Below are positions 18,711-26,771 of a stretch of DNA of 37,522 bases, in pieces; the stretch's first letter is position 1; each line of letters begins with the position of its first letter. Both the position numbers and the translations under genes were made by a program. Source of the stretch: CALEUX01 sp964521525 (lineage in GTDB: Bacteria > Bacteroidota > Bacteroidia > Bacteroidales > Marinilabiliaceae); assembly GCA_964521525.1 (NCBI GenBank), contig CAZFTD010000009.1, forward strand, positions 1 to 37,522, read 5' to 3'. The notes beneath the pieces are model-generated. The model was given only the letters and a program-made list of their open reading frames with translations, did not search any database and was not told the origin of the DNA.

Positions 18711-20633
18711 CTATTGAACAGGTTTTAAGCTGATGGCAAATCCACCTCTTCGGAGCATTTTTACATCAATTTGTGAATGCTTTTCCACCACACCGTACTC
18801 GGTAAAAAACACTTTATCATGTTTTCCGTCGGCAATGAGCGTCAGTTTATATTTGGTGTTTTCATCCAGAAAGTCGAATTTCAGGGTTTTGGTTTTTTCC
18901 CTGTTTTCTGAATTCAAACCACCTATATACCAGGCGTTATTTTTTCGGCGGGCAATAATGACATCTTTCCCGGGATAACCATCGAGGTATTTGGTATCGT
19001 CCCAGGCTGCAGGTACTTCTTTAAGAAACGAACGGGGGGCATCTGGTAAATTGTAATACCCTTCGGGGCGGTCGGCCATGTGCTGGAGTGCCGATTCGAA
19101 TACCACGCTCAAAGCCAGCTCGTGCCCATACGAAGTGATGTGTGGATGTTGCGAGTTGGTGAAAGTAACCGGAGTATAATCCATCGAGCCCACCACATTT
19201 CGGGTAAATGGCATTACTGTGTTGTGCTCAGGAGCTGTGGTGGTAAGCTCGTGATTGTTGTTATACCACTCAGCGCCACGTACACCTTCGTAGGTCATCA
19301 GGTGAGGATAAGTACGTGCCCATCCACGAGGCACTAAACAACCATGAAAATACACCATCATTTCAGCCTTGGCGGCATCTTCCAAAATGTCCAGATAGTA
19401 TTCCATCATGAATTGCTTTTCGCTCAGAAAGAAGTCGATTTTAACACCAACAAACCCCAGACTCTTAAGCCAGGCAAATTCTTTCATGCGGGCCTCATGC
19501 GTTTTCAAGCGGTCGAAGGGTGTTGCCGTTATCCACTTAAACATGCCCGAGTTGTACCATATCAATGGTTTCACACCTTTCGACAGGGCATATCTGGCAG
19601 CATCCTCCACGTTTCCACCATTGGTCATTGCATCCCATTCCCAATCGAACAGGGTATATGGCCAATCCATGGCTGCCGCCAAATCGGTGAAGCGGCAAAC
19701 AGTCTGATAGTCGCGGGTTCCGTGATTGTCAGACCAATAGTTCCAAGATACCAGCCCCGGCTTTATCCAATCTGTTTTGGTTAATACAGATGGCTTGGAA
19801 ACATCATCAATTAAAGTAGATTCAACAATATCAGATAGTTGCCCCATGATAATAACCCGCCAGGGCGACTTCCAGGGCAGTGTGATTTGGGGTAAAGCTT
19901 CGCCTTCACCTTCATGTGGATAAGGGAGGGTAACTTTATAAATGGATTGTTGACCATCGCTGCTTAACTTTGTAGCGCAGTAGCCTCTGTCAACATCAGC
20001 CTCGTGAATGAGGTACCAGAATTTACTAAATTCAGAATGAAACAAAGCCGGGTAACACCAGTCGCCCTTTTCCTGTGCAGTAACGGTTTTTTTGTACAAT
20101 CCTTCGTTCGACAGGTCGAACTTTTGCAACCAACGCTCTGTGCTATCAGGCACAACGTAAGATGTATGTTCATTGGTAATGGTGAAATTTCCGGTTTTTT
20201 CAGGAAATTCATAGCGGAAAGCAATGCCATCGTTGTAAGCCCTGATGATGAGGTTCATTTTTGCTTTGGAAGGATTTTCGAACGATACAACCACCTCGTT
20301 GGCCGAGTTGCTGCATTGGCTTCGTTTACCGTGAATAGCGGTGTATTTCTCCTGGATTAAAACAGGCTTACCGGCTCTCAGATATTTAAGGTTATTCGAA
20401 AAATCCTGGTCGTTTCTCTGCAACCCCAATTTAATACGGGGGATTACTGATGTGGTCAATCCATTGGCAGCGTATATGGCTTCGAGATACCAACTGCCTG
20501 TTGTTCCTTGCTGCTGACAGGTTAATGCTACAAATATTTTTCCGTTAGGCGAACTTACTGATACTTGTTGCGATGAAGTCGGTAAATACCAAGTTATTAA
20601 CAAAGTTATCATTAACCAATACCTGAAATGCAT
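18711..20633 (-). CDS. GH97 alpha-galactosidase type (retaining)
   Basis: Predicted secreted GH97 glycosidase. The ATG at 20633 is preferred because a signal peptide starts exactly there (MHFRYWLMITLLITWYLP to TSSQQ) with AAAGGTG in front. The frame extends to an ATG at 20729 that overlaps the dehydrogenase gene by 8 bp. Residues 20-260 are the N-terminal super-sandwich; the barrel follows. The segment GVKIDFF has an Asp at 400 where, in the family, retaining alpha-galactosidases carry the nucleophile and inverting alpha-glucosidases of the SusB type carry Gly. TYEGVRGAEW (Glu449) is the second conserved site. Release of terminal alpha-D-galactose from decorated xylan side chains is therefore more likely than starch hydrolysis. 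Side chains ending in D-galactose and L-galactose occur in cereal xylan, which suits the GH95 neighbour. Confidence 0.88.
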   Translation of the reverse strand: MHFRYWLMITLLITWYLPTSSQQVSVSSPNGKIFVALTCQQQGTTGSWYLEAIYAANGLTTSVIPRIKLGLQRNDQDFSNNLKYLRAGKPVLIQEKYTAIHGKRSQCSNSANEVVVSFENPSKAKMNLIIRAYNDGIAFRYEFPEKTGNFTITNEHTSYVVPDSTERWLQKFDLSNEGLYKKTVTAQEKGDWCYPALFHSEFSKFWYLIHEADVDRGYCATKLSSDGQQSIYKVTLPYPHEGEGEALPQITLPWKSPWRVIIMGQLSDIVESTLIDDVSKPSVLTKTDWIKPGLVSWNYWSDNHGTRDYQTVCRFTDLAAAMDWPYTLFDWEWDAMTNGGNVEDAARYALSKGVKPLIWYNSGMFKWITATPFDRLKTHEARMKEFAWLKSLGFVGVKIDFFLSEKQFMMEYYLDILEDAAKAEMMVYFHGCLVPRGWARTYPHLMTYEGVRGAEWYNNNHELTTTAPEHNTVMPFTRNVVGSMDYTPVTFTNSQHPHITSYGHELALSVVFESALQHMADRPEGYYNLPDAPRSFLKEVPAAWDDTKYLDGYPGKDVIIARRKNNAWYIGGLNSENREKTKTLKFDFLDENTKYKLTLIADGKHDKVFFTEYGVVEKHSQIDVKMLRRGGFAISLKPVQ

Positions 20634-20721
20634 TTTAAGAACACCTTTGCCCAAAAATGAAGTGCCTGCAAAATGCATCTCCTGCCTATTGAAATATCTT
20701 TTTTTAAGTTTCAACATGTGA

Positions 20722-21801
20722 TTATTCATTGTTGGAAGTTTTTACTTCTTCATCAAAAACAACGGCAACTTTTCCACATTTGCCAGCATTCATTAACTCA
20801 TAGGCTTTGTCGGCCTTATCGAGAGAAAAACGGTGAGTAACCAGGTCTTCGGGGTGAATTCCCCAACGCACCAAACGCTCTACCAGCTCTTCCATGCGCC
20901 AGATATTTGTAACCCAAGAGCCGTAAATGGTAATCTGGTCGTGAATAATATCGGGGCTTGGATTGAACTCAACAGTTCCACCTTCACCAATCATTACCAT
21001 TTTGCCCCACTTGCGTGTTGCCCTTATACATAGCTGACGTCCGTGTGTATTGCCCGAGCAATCAACCGTTTTTTCAAATCCCTGCTTTTGATAGGTGGTG
21101 GCTACAACCTGCTCCAGGGTATCGGGGCCCGAAACAAAAACCTGGTTTGCCAGGCCGAGTTGAAGGGCCAAATCGCATCGTTCTTTAACTGTATCGACCC
21201 CAACAAGATGCGTTGCACCTAAGGCTTTAGCCAGCATTAAAGCAGCCAGTCCAACGGGGCCCAATCCAACCACAAGTACAGCATCGTTTCCGTTAATGCC
21301 AATTCTTTCGAGGCCTTCGTAAACTGTTCCAAATCCGCAGGCTATTTGAGCGCCATCAACATAAGTGAGTTCATTGGGCAGTAGAACACAATCTTTTTCC
21401 TCGGCCAGCATGTATGGCGCCATTCCACCATCGCGTTGCCAGCCGTAGGCGGCGCGGGATGGGCTGGTACAAGAAATCATGTAACCGCGTCGGCAATCGT
21501 TGCAAACGCCACAGCCCGATATATGATATACCACTACTCTGTCGCCTTCTTTAAACCGTTTGGTTTTAGGTCCGCACTTTACAATTTGCCCGCAAGGTTC
21601 GTGTCCTGCAATTCTATTCTGATAAGCTTCGGGACCCTTCCCCAAATGTTCGCGGTATATGGCACGAATGTCGCTGCCACAAATTGTAGAAGCTTTAATC
21701 CTGATAAGGACTTCTCCCGGTCCGGGTTGTGGAATATCTACCTGTTTAAATTCAACGGTGCTGTTGCCTGGTAAATAGGCAGCTTTCATTGTTGTTGTCA
21801 T
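20722..21801 (-). CDS. Zinc-dependent medium-chain dehydrogenase
   Basis: Cytoplasmic NAD(P)-dependent sugar or polyol dehydrogenase of the sorbitol/threonine-dehydrogenase-like MDR group; no signal peptide. Catalytic-zinc ligands Cys41 and His67-Glu68 (AGHEPCG) are present. The structural-zinc cysteines are Cys97, 100, 103 and 111 (GCGVCNDCRRGYMISC). The Rossmann motif GLGPVG lies at 179-184, with Asp203 at the end of the second strand suggesting NAD preference. A second ATG at 21789 (MKAAYLPG) is the more usual start for the family. It follows the aldo/keto reductase after 90 bp and precedes the GH97. Together with that reductase it could convert an aldose to a polyol and then to a ketose, for example xylose or arabinose, or galactose released by GH95/GH97. 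The substrate cannot be read from the sequence. Confidence 0.88.
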   Translation of the reverse strand: MTTTMKAAYLPGNSTVEFKQVDIPQPGPGEVLIRIKASTICGSDIRAIYREHLGKGPEAYQNRIAGHEPCGQIVKCGPKTKRFKEGDRVVVYHISGCGVCNDCRRGYMISCTSPSRAAYGWQRDGGMAPYMLAEEKDCVLLPNELTYVDGAQIACGFGTVYEGLERIGINGNDAVLVVGLGPVGLAALMLAKALGATHLVGVDTVKERCDLALQLGLANQVFVSGPDTLEQVVATTYQKQGFEKTVDCSGNTHGRQLCIRATRKWGKMVMIGEGGTVEFNPSPDIIHDQITIYGSWVTNIWRMEELVERLVRWGIHPEDLVTHRFSLDKADKAYELMNAGKCGKVAVVFDEEVKTSNNE

Positions 21802-21891
21802 ATATTCAGTTTCTTAAAGATTCTTTCAATACTAATTACAAAGTCTATAACTGACAGGAAGCCCAATTAATGGTAAACGGTTTTCACATTT

Positions 21892-22881
21892 TTAAGTGGA
21901 AATTTGACCATCTAAATCCCACAAATCTTCCCAACCTTTGGCGCCTTCCCACAAAAAAACCTGTCCCTTAATTAAACGGCAGTTTTTATCGATGGCAGTT
22001 ATTTCTTCCATTTCTTCAGCGGTTAATGAATCTCCGCATACAGCATTTAAATTGCTGATGATTTTTGATGGAGTTACAGAAAATGGAATAACCACTTCTC
22101 CTCTTTGGATGGCCCATTTAATGCATACCTCGGCCGGATGAATTTTTAGCCTCTCTGCAATTTTTATAACTACTGGGTCTTCAATATCTACTGTGTCATT
22201 GGCCGTACGGTCGCGCTCGGGGCGCTTGGGCGACCCAATAGGCGAATAGCCAATGGGCTGAATGTTTTTGCTAACCACGTAATTAAATAGTTGGGGCTGC
22301 TGAAAGTGGGGATGAATTTCCATTTCATTAACTACAGGTTTTATTCTGGCATCACGAAGCAAAAGCTCCATTTTGGGAATGGTCATATTGGATGTTCCTA
22401 TGGCTTTTACAAGCCCCATTTCCACCAATTGCTCCATTTGTCGCCATGCTACCATGTAATCTTCATGTATATATGGTTTTGAATCGGGATTACGGGCATC
22501 GCCATCGCATCCGGGGGCATGATAATTGGGAAATGGCCAGTGAACAAGATATAAATCAAGATAATCGAGCTTCAGGTCGTGGAGCGATTTTTTACACGAT
22601 TCTATCACTTGACCTTTTCCGTGCGAATCGTTCCAAACCTTCGATGTAATCCAGAGCTCATCCCGGTTTACAACGCCCTCTTTTATCAAACCCGAAATGG
22701 CACAACCAATTTCAGCTTCGTTCATATATACCGATGCGCAATCGATATGCCGATAGCCGTTTCTGATAGCAAAATCAACGGCTTGGGCAATTTGCTGCGC
22801 ATTGTAATTATCGGAACCAAAGGTACCAAGTCCAATAGCAGGTATTTTTAAGCCATTATTTAAGGTTATTATTGGGGCCAT
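21892..22881 (-). CDS. Aldo/keto reductase (aldose reductase-like)
   Basis: Cytoplasmic NAD(P)H-dependent oxidoreductase of the AKR superfamily, 329 residues, no signal peptide. The full catalytic tetrad is visible: Asp47 (HIDCASVY), Tyr52, Lys81 (WITSKVWND) and His114 (LVHWPF). The C-terminal cofactor segment IPFSVTPSKIISNLNA is present, where many relatives have IPKS; the Lys-to-Phe change may affect NADP phosphate binding. It starts 33 bp after the GH95 gene. Aldose reductase/xylose reductase activity is the family-based expectation; L-galactose, L-fucose, L-arabinose or D-xylose are candidate substrates from the neighbouring hydrolases. It and the adjacent dehydrogenase are the only metabolic, non-secreted enzymes in the window, which argues for a role in processing a monosaccharide liberated by this locus. 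Confidence 0.87.
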   Translation of the reverse strand: MAPIITLNNGLKIPAIGLGTFGSDNYNAQQIAQAVDFAIRNGYRHIDCASVYMNEAEIGCAISGLIKEGVVNRDELWITSKVWNDSHGKGQVIESCKKSLHDLKLDYLDLYLVHWPFPNYHAPGCDGDARNPDSKPYIHEDYMVAWRQMEQLVEMGLVKAIGTSNMTIPKMELLLRDARIKPVVNEMEIHPHFQQPQLFNYVVSKNIQPIGYSPIGSPKRPERDRTANDTVDIEDPVVIKIAERLKIHPAEVCIKWAIQRGEVVIPFSVTPSKIISNLNAVCGDSLTAEEMEEITAIDKNCRLIKGQVFLWEGAKGWEDLWDLDGQIST

Positions 22882-22914
22882 TGTTTTAGTTATTGTATGA
22901 CTGTTAATTGTTGT

Positions 22915-25398
22915 TTATCTGCTACTTAATGTATATGTTCCGCCTTTTTTGGTTTCTATATCATAAGTAAACACATTGGGAAGTTCTGATTTTTTTAATG
23001 AGGCCGATGCTGAAATAATGGGTTGTTTAATTTCAGGTGTCTGGTAAAATGGGTTACTGTTAAAACCTTCGGCCACAATCATCTTACCCTTTCCGTTTAG
23101 TTTTAATTGATTACCCGAACGAATTCTCAGGTTGCCACCCAAATTCGATTTAATTATCAGTTTCACAACCTGGTGGTTTTCCCATACCATTTCAACAATT
23201 TCGAAACCGCCCCTTGCCCTGAGTCCGCTAACGTGGCCCGATGGCCAAACATCGGGTAAGGCAGGCACCAAATGAATGGCCCCATCATGACTTTGCATCA
23301 GCATTTCGGTAATGCCCGATGTAAATCCGAAGTTACCATCGATTTGAAAAGGCGGGTGTGCATCAAACATATTGGCGTAGGTGCCTCCTCGTTCGAATAC
23401 TTCGCGATTATTACCTGTATCCCGTCCCACAAGTTTAATCTGTTCTTTTATAAGGTTGTAAACATGATTGCCGTCGAGAAGTCGTGCCCACAGGTTAATT
23501 TTCCAGTTGATAGACCATCCGGTTGAAGGGTCGCCGCGGTGAATGAGGGAAGTACGCGATGCATCGGCAAGCTCGGGCGACCGAAACGGCGAAATCTGGT
23601 TCGATGGAAACAATCCGTATAAATGTGATACATGCCGGTGCTTGTCGTTGGGATTGTCCCAATCGTGCATCCATTCCTGTAATTGTCCGTGCTGCCCTAT
23701 TTGCATGGGAGGCAAAAGACTAAGAATCCTTTCCATTTCCGGAATCAGGGGCTCCTGAATATTCAAAATCCGGGCCGCACGAATGGTTTTTGTAAACAGG
23801 TCGAACACCAATTGATTGTCGATGGTAGTTCCGGCAGCAATTGACGATTGATGATGGATGGCAGGTGAGTTCTCGGGCGAATTGGAAGGCACAATCACCA
23901 TCCATCCATTTTCAGGTTCCTCAACCATGTAGTCGAGACAAAATTCAACCGAACCTCTAAGTACATCGTACACCGAGCGCAGGTATTCCACATTGCCGCT
24001 GTACTCATACTTATCGAACAAATGCTGACTAAGCCAAACCCCGCCCATGGGCCACATGCCCCAGTATGAGCCATCTACCGGCCCACAAATACGCCAAATA
24101 TCGGTATTGTGGTGTGTAACCCAACCTTTGGCCCCGTACATGGTTTTGGCCGTTTCGCGGCCAGCTTCCGATAGTTCACGAACCATCTGGATTAAAGGTT
24201 CGTGCATTTCGGGCAAATTGGTAGGTTCGGCCGGCCAGTAATTCATTTCAGTATTGATGTTAATGGTGTATTTGCTGTCCCAGGCCGGAAAAAGCTGATG
24301 GTTCCATAAACCTTGCAAATTAGCAGGTTGCTGCCCCGGCTGTGATGAGCTGATAAGCAAATAGCGTCCAAACTGAAAATAAAGAGCCGCCATTGATGGG
24401 TCGTTACCTTTGCTGAATTGTTCAATCCTCACATCAGTAGGGTTTTTAACAGAGTCGGTCTGACCCAGATACAGCGACACGCGATTGAAATAATTCTGGT
24501 AAAATAATGTGTGGGATTTAAATAAACCTGAATATTTCTTACTAAGGGCGTTGCTTAAATAGGTTTCGGCCAACTTTTCAGCATTGGCACTTATGTCGTT
24601 ATAATTTACAAAATTGGTGGCTATGGAAATGAATATGGTTGCACTGTTGGCTCCTTCAATTTTTAACTGATTGTTTTCGGCTGAAATTTTTCCACCATCG
24701 TTTACAATTTTGCTTAATACTACAAATTCAACCTTGCCTTCTACCGACTCGTGACTGTTGGTAATGCCGCTCATTTTAATCACATTGCTACCCAGAGTGT
24801 TTATTTCTACATTCCCAGGTCGGTCTAAAGTGGCCGAGAAACTAACAGAACCGGGCTTGTTGGCTGTCAGTCGCACTACAATTACATTATCAGTAAACGA
24901 AGAGAATGCCTCACGTGTATATTCTACGCCGTTCACTTTATAACGGGTAGTGGCTAGGGCCTTTTCAATGTCAAGGTCGCGGTAAAAGTCAGAATAATTA
25001 TCATGACCTTCAAAATTTAAGCGCAGGTTGCCGGCTGTTTGGTAGGGCATACCATGCGAGGTTTTTGAAATAATTTTCTGATTGGCCAAATCCTGAGCTT
25101 CAATATATTTCCCCTCGAAAATAAGCTGGCGAACCATGGGCAGAGCTTCCAAAGCATCGGGGTTATCATTCCTGTTTGGACTTCCGGCCCAAATGGTATT
25201 TTCATTGAGCTGAATGAGCTCTTTGGCCGGATTCCCAAAAACCATGGCGCCAATTCGCCCGTTTCCAAGCGGAAGTGCTTCTTCCCATTTTTGGGCCGGC
25301 ACCGGATACCACAATTTGAGATAAGTGGTTGGTTTATTGTTGCTGCATGCCGAGCAAAACACAAACAGTAATAGTGAAAGATTAAAAATGAGCTTCAT
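22915..25398 (-). CDS. GH95 alpha-L-galactosidase/fucosidase lipoprotein
   Basis: Inverting alpha-L-glycosidase of GH95, 827 residues. The N-terminus MKLIFNLSLLLFVFCSAC is a lipoprotein signal with Cys18. The N-terminal beta domain starts with WYPVPAQKWEEALPLGNG. In the (alpha/alpha)6 barrel, Asn380 and Asn382 (ININTEMNYW), Glu575 (GQLQEWMHDWD) and Asp687 (FQIDGNFG) correspond to the residues known from the bifidobacterial 1,2-alpha-fucosidase. The position two residues before Asn380 is Thr378; fucosidases of the family typically have His there (HLNIN), and, from memory, the B. ovatus corn-xylan alpha-L-galactosidase has Thr. L-galactose is therefore my preferred substrate, with L-fucose as alternative. 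It lies directly behind the LacI regulator gene (49 bp), so it is an early gene of the left-hand unit. Confidence 0.9.
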   Translation of the reverse strand: MKLIFNLSLLLFVFCSACSNNKPTTYLKLWYPVPAQKWEEALPLGNGRIGAMVFGNPAKELIQLNENTIWAGSPNRNDNPDALEALPMVRQLIFEGKYIEAQDLANQKIISKTSHGMPYQTAGNLRLNFEGHDNYSDFYRDLDIEKALATTRYKVNGVEYTREAFSSFTDNVIVVRLTANKPGSVSFSATLDRPGNVEINTLGSNVIKMSGITNSHESVEGKVEFVVLSKIVNDGGKISAENNQLKIEGANSATIFISIATNFVNYNDISANAEKLAETYLSNALSKKYSGLFKSHTLFYQNYFNRVSLYLGQTDSVKNPTDVRIEQFSKGNDPSMAALYFQFGRYLLISSSQPGQQPANLQGLWNHQLFPAWDSKYTININTEMNYWPAEPTNLPEMHEPLIQMVRELSEAGRETAKTMYGAKGWVTHHNTDIWRICGPVDGSYWGMWPMGGVWLSQHLFDKYEYSGNVEYLRSVYDVLRGSVEFCLDYMVEEPENGWMVIVPSNSPENSPAIHHQSSIAAGTTIDNQLVFDLFTKTIRAARILNIQEPLIPEMERILSLLPPMQIGQHGQLQEWMHDWDNPNDKHRHVSHLYGLFPSNQISPFRSPELADASRTSLIHRGDPSTGWSINWKINLWARLLDGNHVYNLIKEQIKLVGRDTGNNREVFERGGTYANMFDAHPPFQIDGNFGFTSGITEMLMQSHDGAIHLVPALPDVWPSGHVSGLRARGGFEIVEMVWENHQVVKLIIKSNLGGNLRIRSGNQLKLNGKGKMIVAEGFNSNPFYQTPEIKQPIISASASLKKSELPNVFTYDIETKKGGTYTLSSR

Positions 25399-25447
25399 GG
25401 CAATTCTTTAAATTGAGTTCAATATTTTAGTATGTCATATTTTAATT

Positions 25448-26437
25448 TCAGGCAATTTCGGCCTGAAACATTAATGTTTTTATTTCATAACTGTCTGGAT
25501 TTTTAATATTCTCCATCAAAAGGTTAAACGATGCTTCGGCCATTTTTTCTTCGGGTTGTTGAATTACCAATGCGTTTGGTGTTGTTAACGACAGCCAGGG
25601 ATATCCGCCAAAGCTGGCTATGCCAATCTTTGGGAATAGTTCCTTTTTAAAGGTTTTCAAATAATTAAGTGTGCCCCATGCCAGCACATGCGAATCAAAA
25701 ATGAGCGCATCGGGTCTGTTTTTTCCATTAAACAGTTTCAATGCCACGTCATAGCCGTTTTCAATGGAGAACCCTTCAGTTATGGCCATGCATTTTTCGT
25801 ACTGATTATTAATCTCTTTCAAACCCAAATAATACCCCTTTTGGCGCTCCTTAAACAAATGAATGGATGGTACCCCTGATAAATAAGCAATTTTTTTAAA
25901 GCCTTTGCCGTGTAGTTTAAAAACCACATTTTTTAAGGCCGATTCATTGTCTAATATTACTGCCGGCTTCGACAATAGTGGACTTATTCGGTCGAAACAA
26001 ACAAATGGTATTTTATAACTATCCAGCTGTTGAAAATGCGACACATCGGTGGTTTCCATTGATAGTGATGAGATTACTCCTGCAATATTTTGCTGAATTA
26101 TTGATTTAATAATTTCTTTTTCCTGTTTTATTGATTCTTCCGATTGAAATACAGCCACAATGAATCCGGAAGCAGATGCCAGTTTGGTAATAATACTCAC
26201 GAAATTAGAAAAGAAGCTGTGGTGAATGTTAGGTACAATTAAACCTATGATGTTGCTTCGCGAACCTCTTAAGAGCAGAGCATTACGATTAATTTGATAG
26301 CCACGTTCAGAAGCATACCTCATTACTTTTTCAATGGTAATGACATTAATCTCCGGGCTGCCTCTCAAAGCTCTGGAAACAGTTGAATGGTGAATGCCCA
26401 ATTCACGTGCAATATCTTTTATGGTTATTCGTTTCAT
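25448..26437 (-). CDS. LacI-family transcriptional regulator
   Basis: Sugar-responsive repressor or activator. Residues 2-50 are the LacI helix-turn-helix plus hinge (TIKDIARELGIHHSTVSRAL), followed by a periplasmic-binding-protein-like ligand domain (about 60-329; NIIGLIVPNIHHSFFSNF, PFVCFDR, PDALIFDSHVLAWG). Hinge helix residues NRNALLLRG fit the family. It is the first gene of the left-hand unit, after a strong terminator and a 334-bp gene-free interval. A perfect 12-bp palindrome 8 bases before its ATG suggests autoregulation. The effector is not readable; a monosaccharide or oligosaccharide from xylan side chains is likely. Bacteroidota polysaccharide loci more often use HTCS, SusR or ECF/anti-sigma regulators, so a LacI protein inside the locus is less usual, though not unknown. 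Confidence 0.93.
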   Translation of the reverse strand: MKRITIKDIARELGIHHSTVSRALRGSPEINVITIEKVMRYASERGYQINRNALLLRGSRSNIIGLIVPNIHHSFFSNFVSIITKLASASGFIVAVFQSEESIKQEKEIIKSIIQQNIAGVISSLSMETTDVSHFQQLDSYKIPFVCFDRISPLLSKPAVILDNESALKNVVFKLHGKGFKKIAYLSGVPSIHLFKERQKGYYLGLKEINNQYEKCMAITEGFSIENGYDVALKLFNGKNRPDALIFDSHVLAWGTLNYLKTFKKELFPKIGIASFGGYPWLSLTTPNALVIQQPEEKMAEASFNLLMENIKNPDSYEIKTLMFQAEIA

Positions 26438-26445
26438 CTAAACAT

Positions 26446-26457
26446 GCACACGTGTGC
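26446..26457. promoter_or_regulatory. Candidate LacI-family operator
   Basis: GCACACGTGTGC is a perfect 12-bp palindrome with a central CG, the geometry of LacI-family operators. It lies 8 bases upstream of the regulator's own ATG (26437), where a bound protein would block initiation. No second perfect copy was noticed elsewhere in the window; partial CACGTGTG matches fall inside coding sequence. Confidence 0.55.
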
Positions 26458-26552
26458 GATTGAATATATAAGATTAAAGATTGAAATTTATGTAATATTT
26501 TGTAAAAATATGAAATACCGCACAGTGTGTTTTTCATTTTTAGATAATTACC

Positions 26553-26569
26553 TTTTAAAATTGGATAAT
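26553..26569 (-). promoter_or_regulatory. 17-base element shared with GH8 upstream region
   Basis: TTTTAAAATTGGATAAT (plus-strand text) is identical at 36724-36740. Both copies are followed on the plus strand by TTGAAAACAA (26577-26586 here, 7 bases away). It lies 116 bp upstream of the regulator start codon. It is a candidate binding site or promoter part for a regulator shared by both units. Confidence 0.5.
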
Positions 26570-26620
26570 TCGATTATTGAAAACAAGATTAAAAGGTAAA
26601 TGGCAGAAGTCTTTAGTCTA

Positions 26621-26638
26621 TCGTCAAATTGTTGACGA
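26621..26638. promoter_or_regulatory. 18-bp inverted repeat upstream of the LacI-type gene
   Basis: TCGTCAA-ATTG-TTGACGA has perfect 7-bp arms around a 4-base centre. On the plus strand it is followed by AACTTTTTTG, so it could also be a short plus-strand terminator, but no plus-strand gene ends here. A regulator site in the promoter region of the left-hand unit is the alternative. Confidence 0.4.
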
Positions 26639-26714
26639 ACTTTTTTGAGTATGATGAATTCCTAAATTATCATTATCTATAAATTCATATCCCCTTTTTG
26701 TCTGTATTAACAAT

Positions 26715-26755
26715 AAAACCCTGATTAATCTCAGGCAAAGCTTAGTCAGGGTTTT
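26715..26755 (-). terminator. Intrinsic terminator after SGNH esterase gene
   Basis: AAAACCCTGATTAA (26715-26728) pairs with TTAGTCAGGGTTTT (26742-26755) in 13 of 14 positions, starting 16 bases after the esterase stop codon. In the minus-strand transcript the stem ends in TTTT followed by ATTGTTAAT, a typical intrinsic terminator. It separates the right-hand unit from the regulator-led unit. Confidence 0.82.
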
Positions 26756-26771
26756 AGCAACGATAAATAAA

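Larger units (their letters stand above)
26438..26771. other. Gene-free promoter/terminator interval before lacI-type gene
   Basis: No open reading frame of note in 334 bp. From right to left on the minus strand it holds the terminator of the upstream esterase gene (26715-26755), an 18-bp inverted repeat TCGTCAA-ATTG-TTGACGA (26621-26638), the 17-base element shared with the GH8 promoter region (26553-26569), and the palindrome at 26446-26457. I read it as the boundary between two transcription units. The exact transcription start cannot be seen; no clean TAnnTTTG promoter was found. Confidence 0.7.

Noticed and set aside
20633..20729. Possible frameshift or N-terminal extension in GH97
   Set aside because: The 32 extra codons have no signal-peptide logic and overlap the dehydrogenase gene; an internal ATG with a perfect signal peptide explains the frame.
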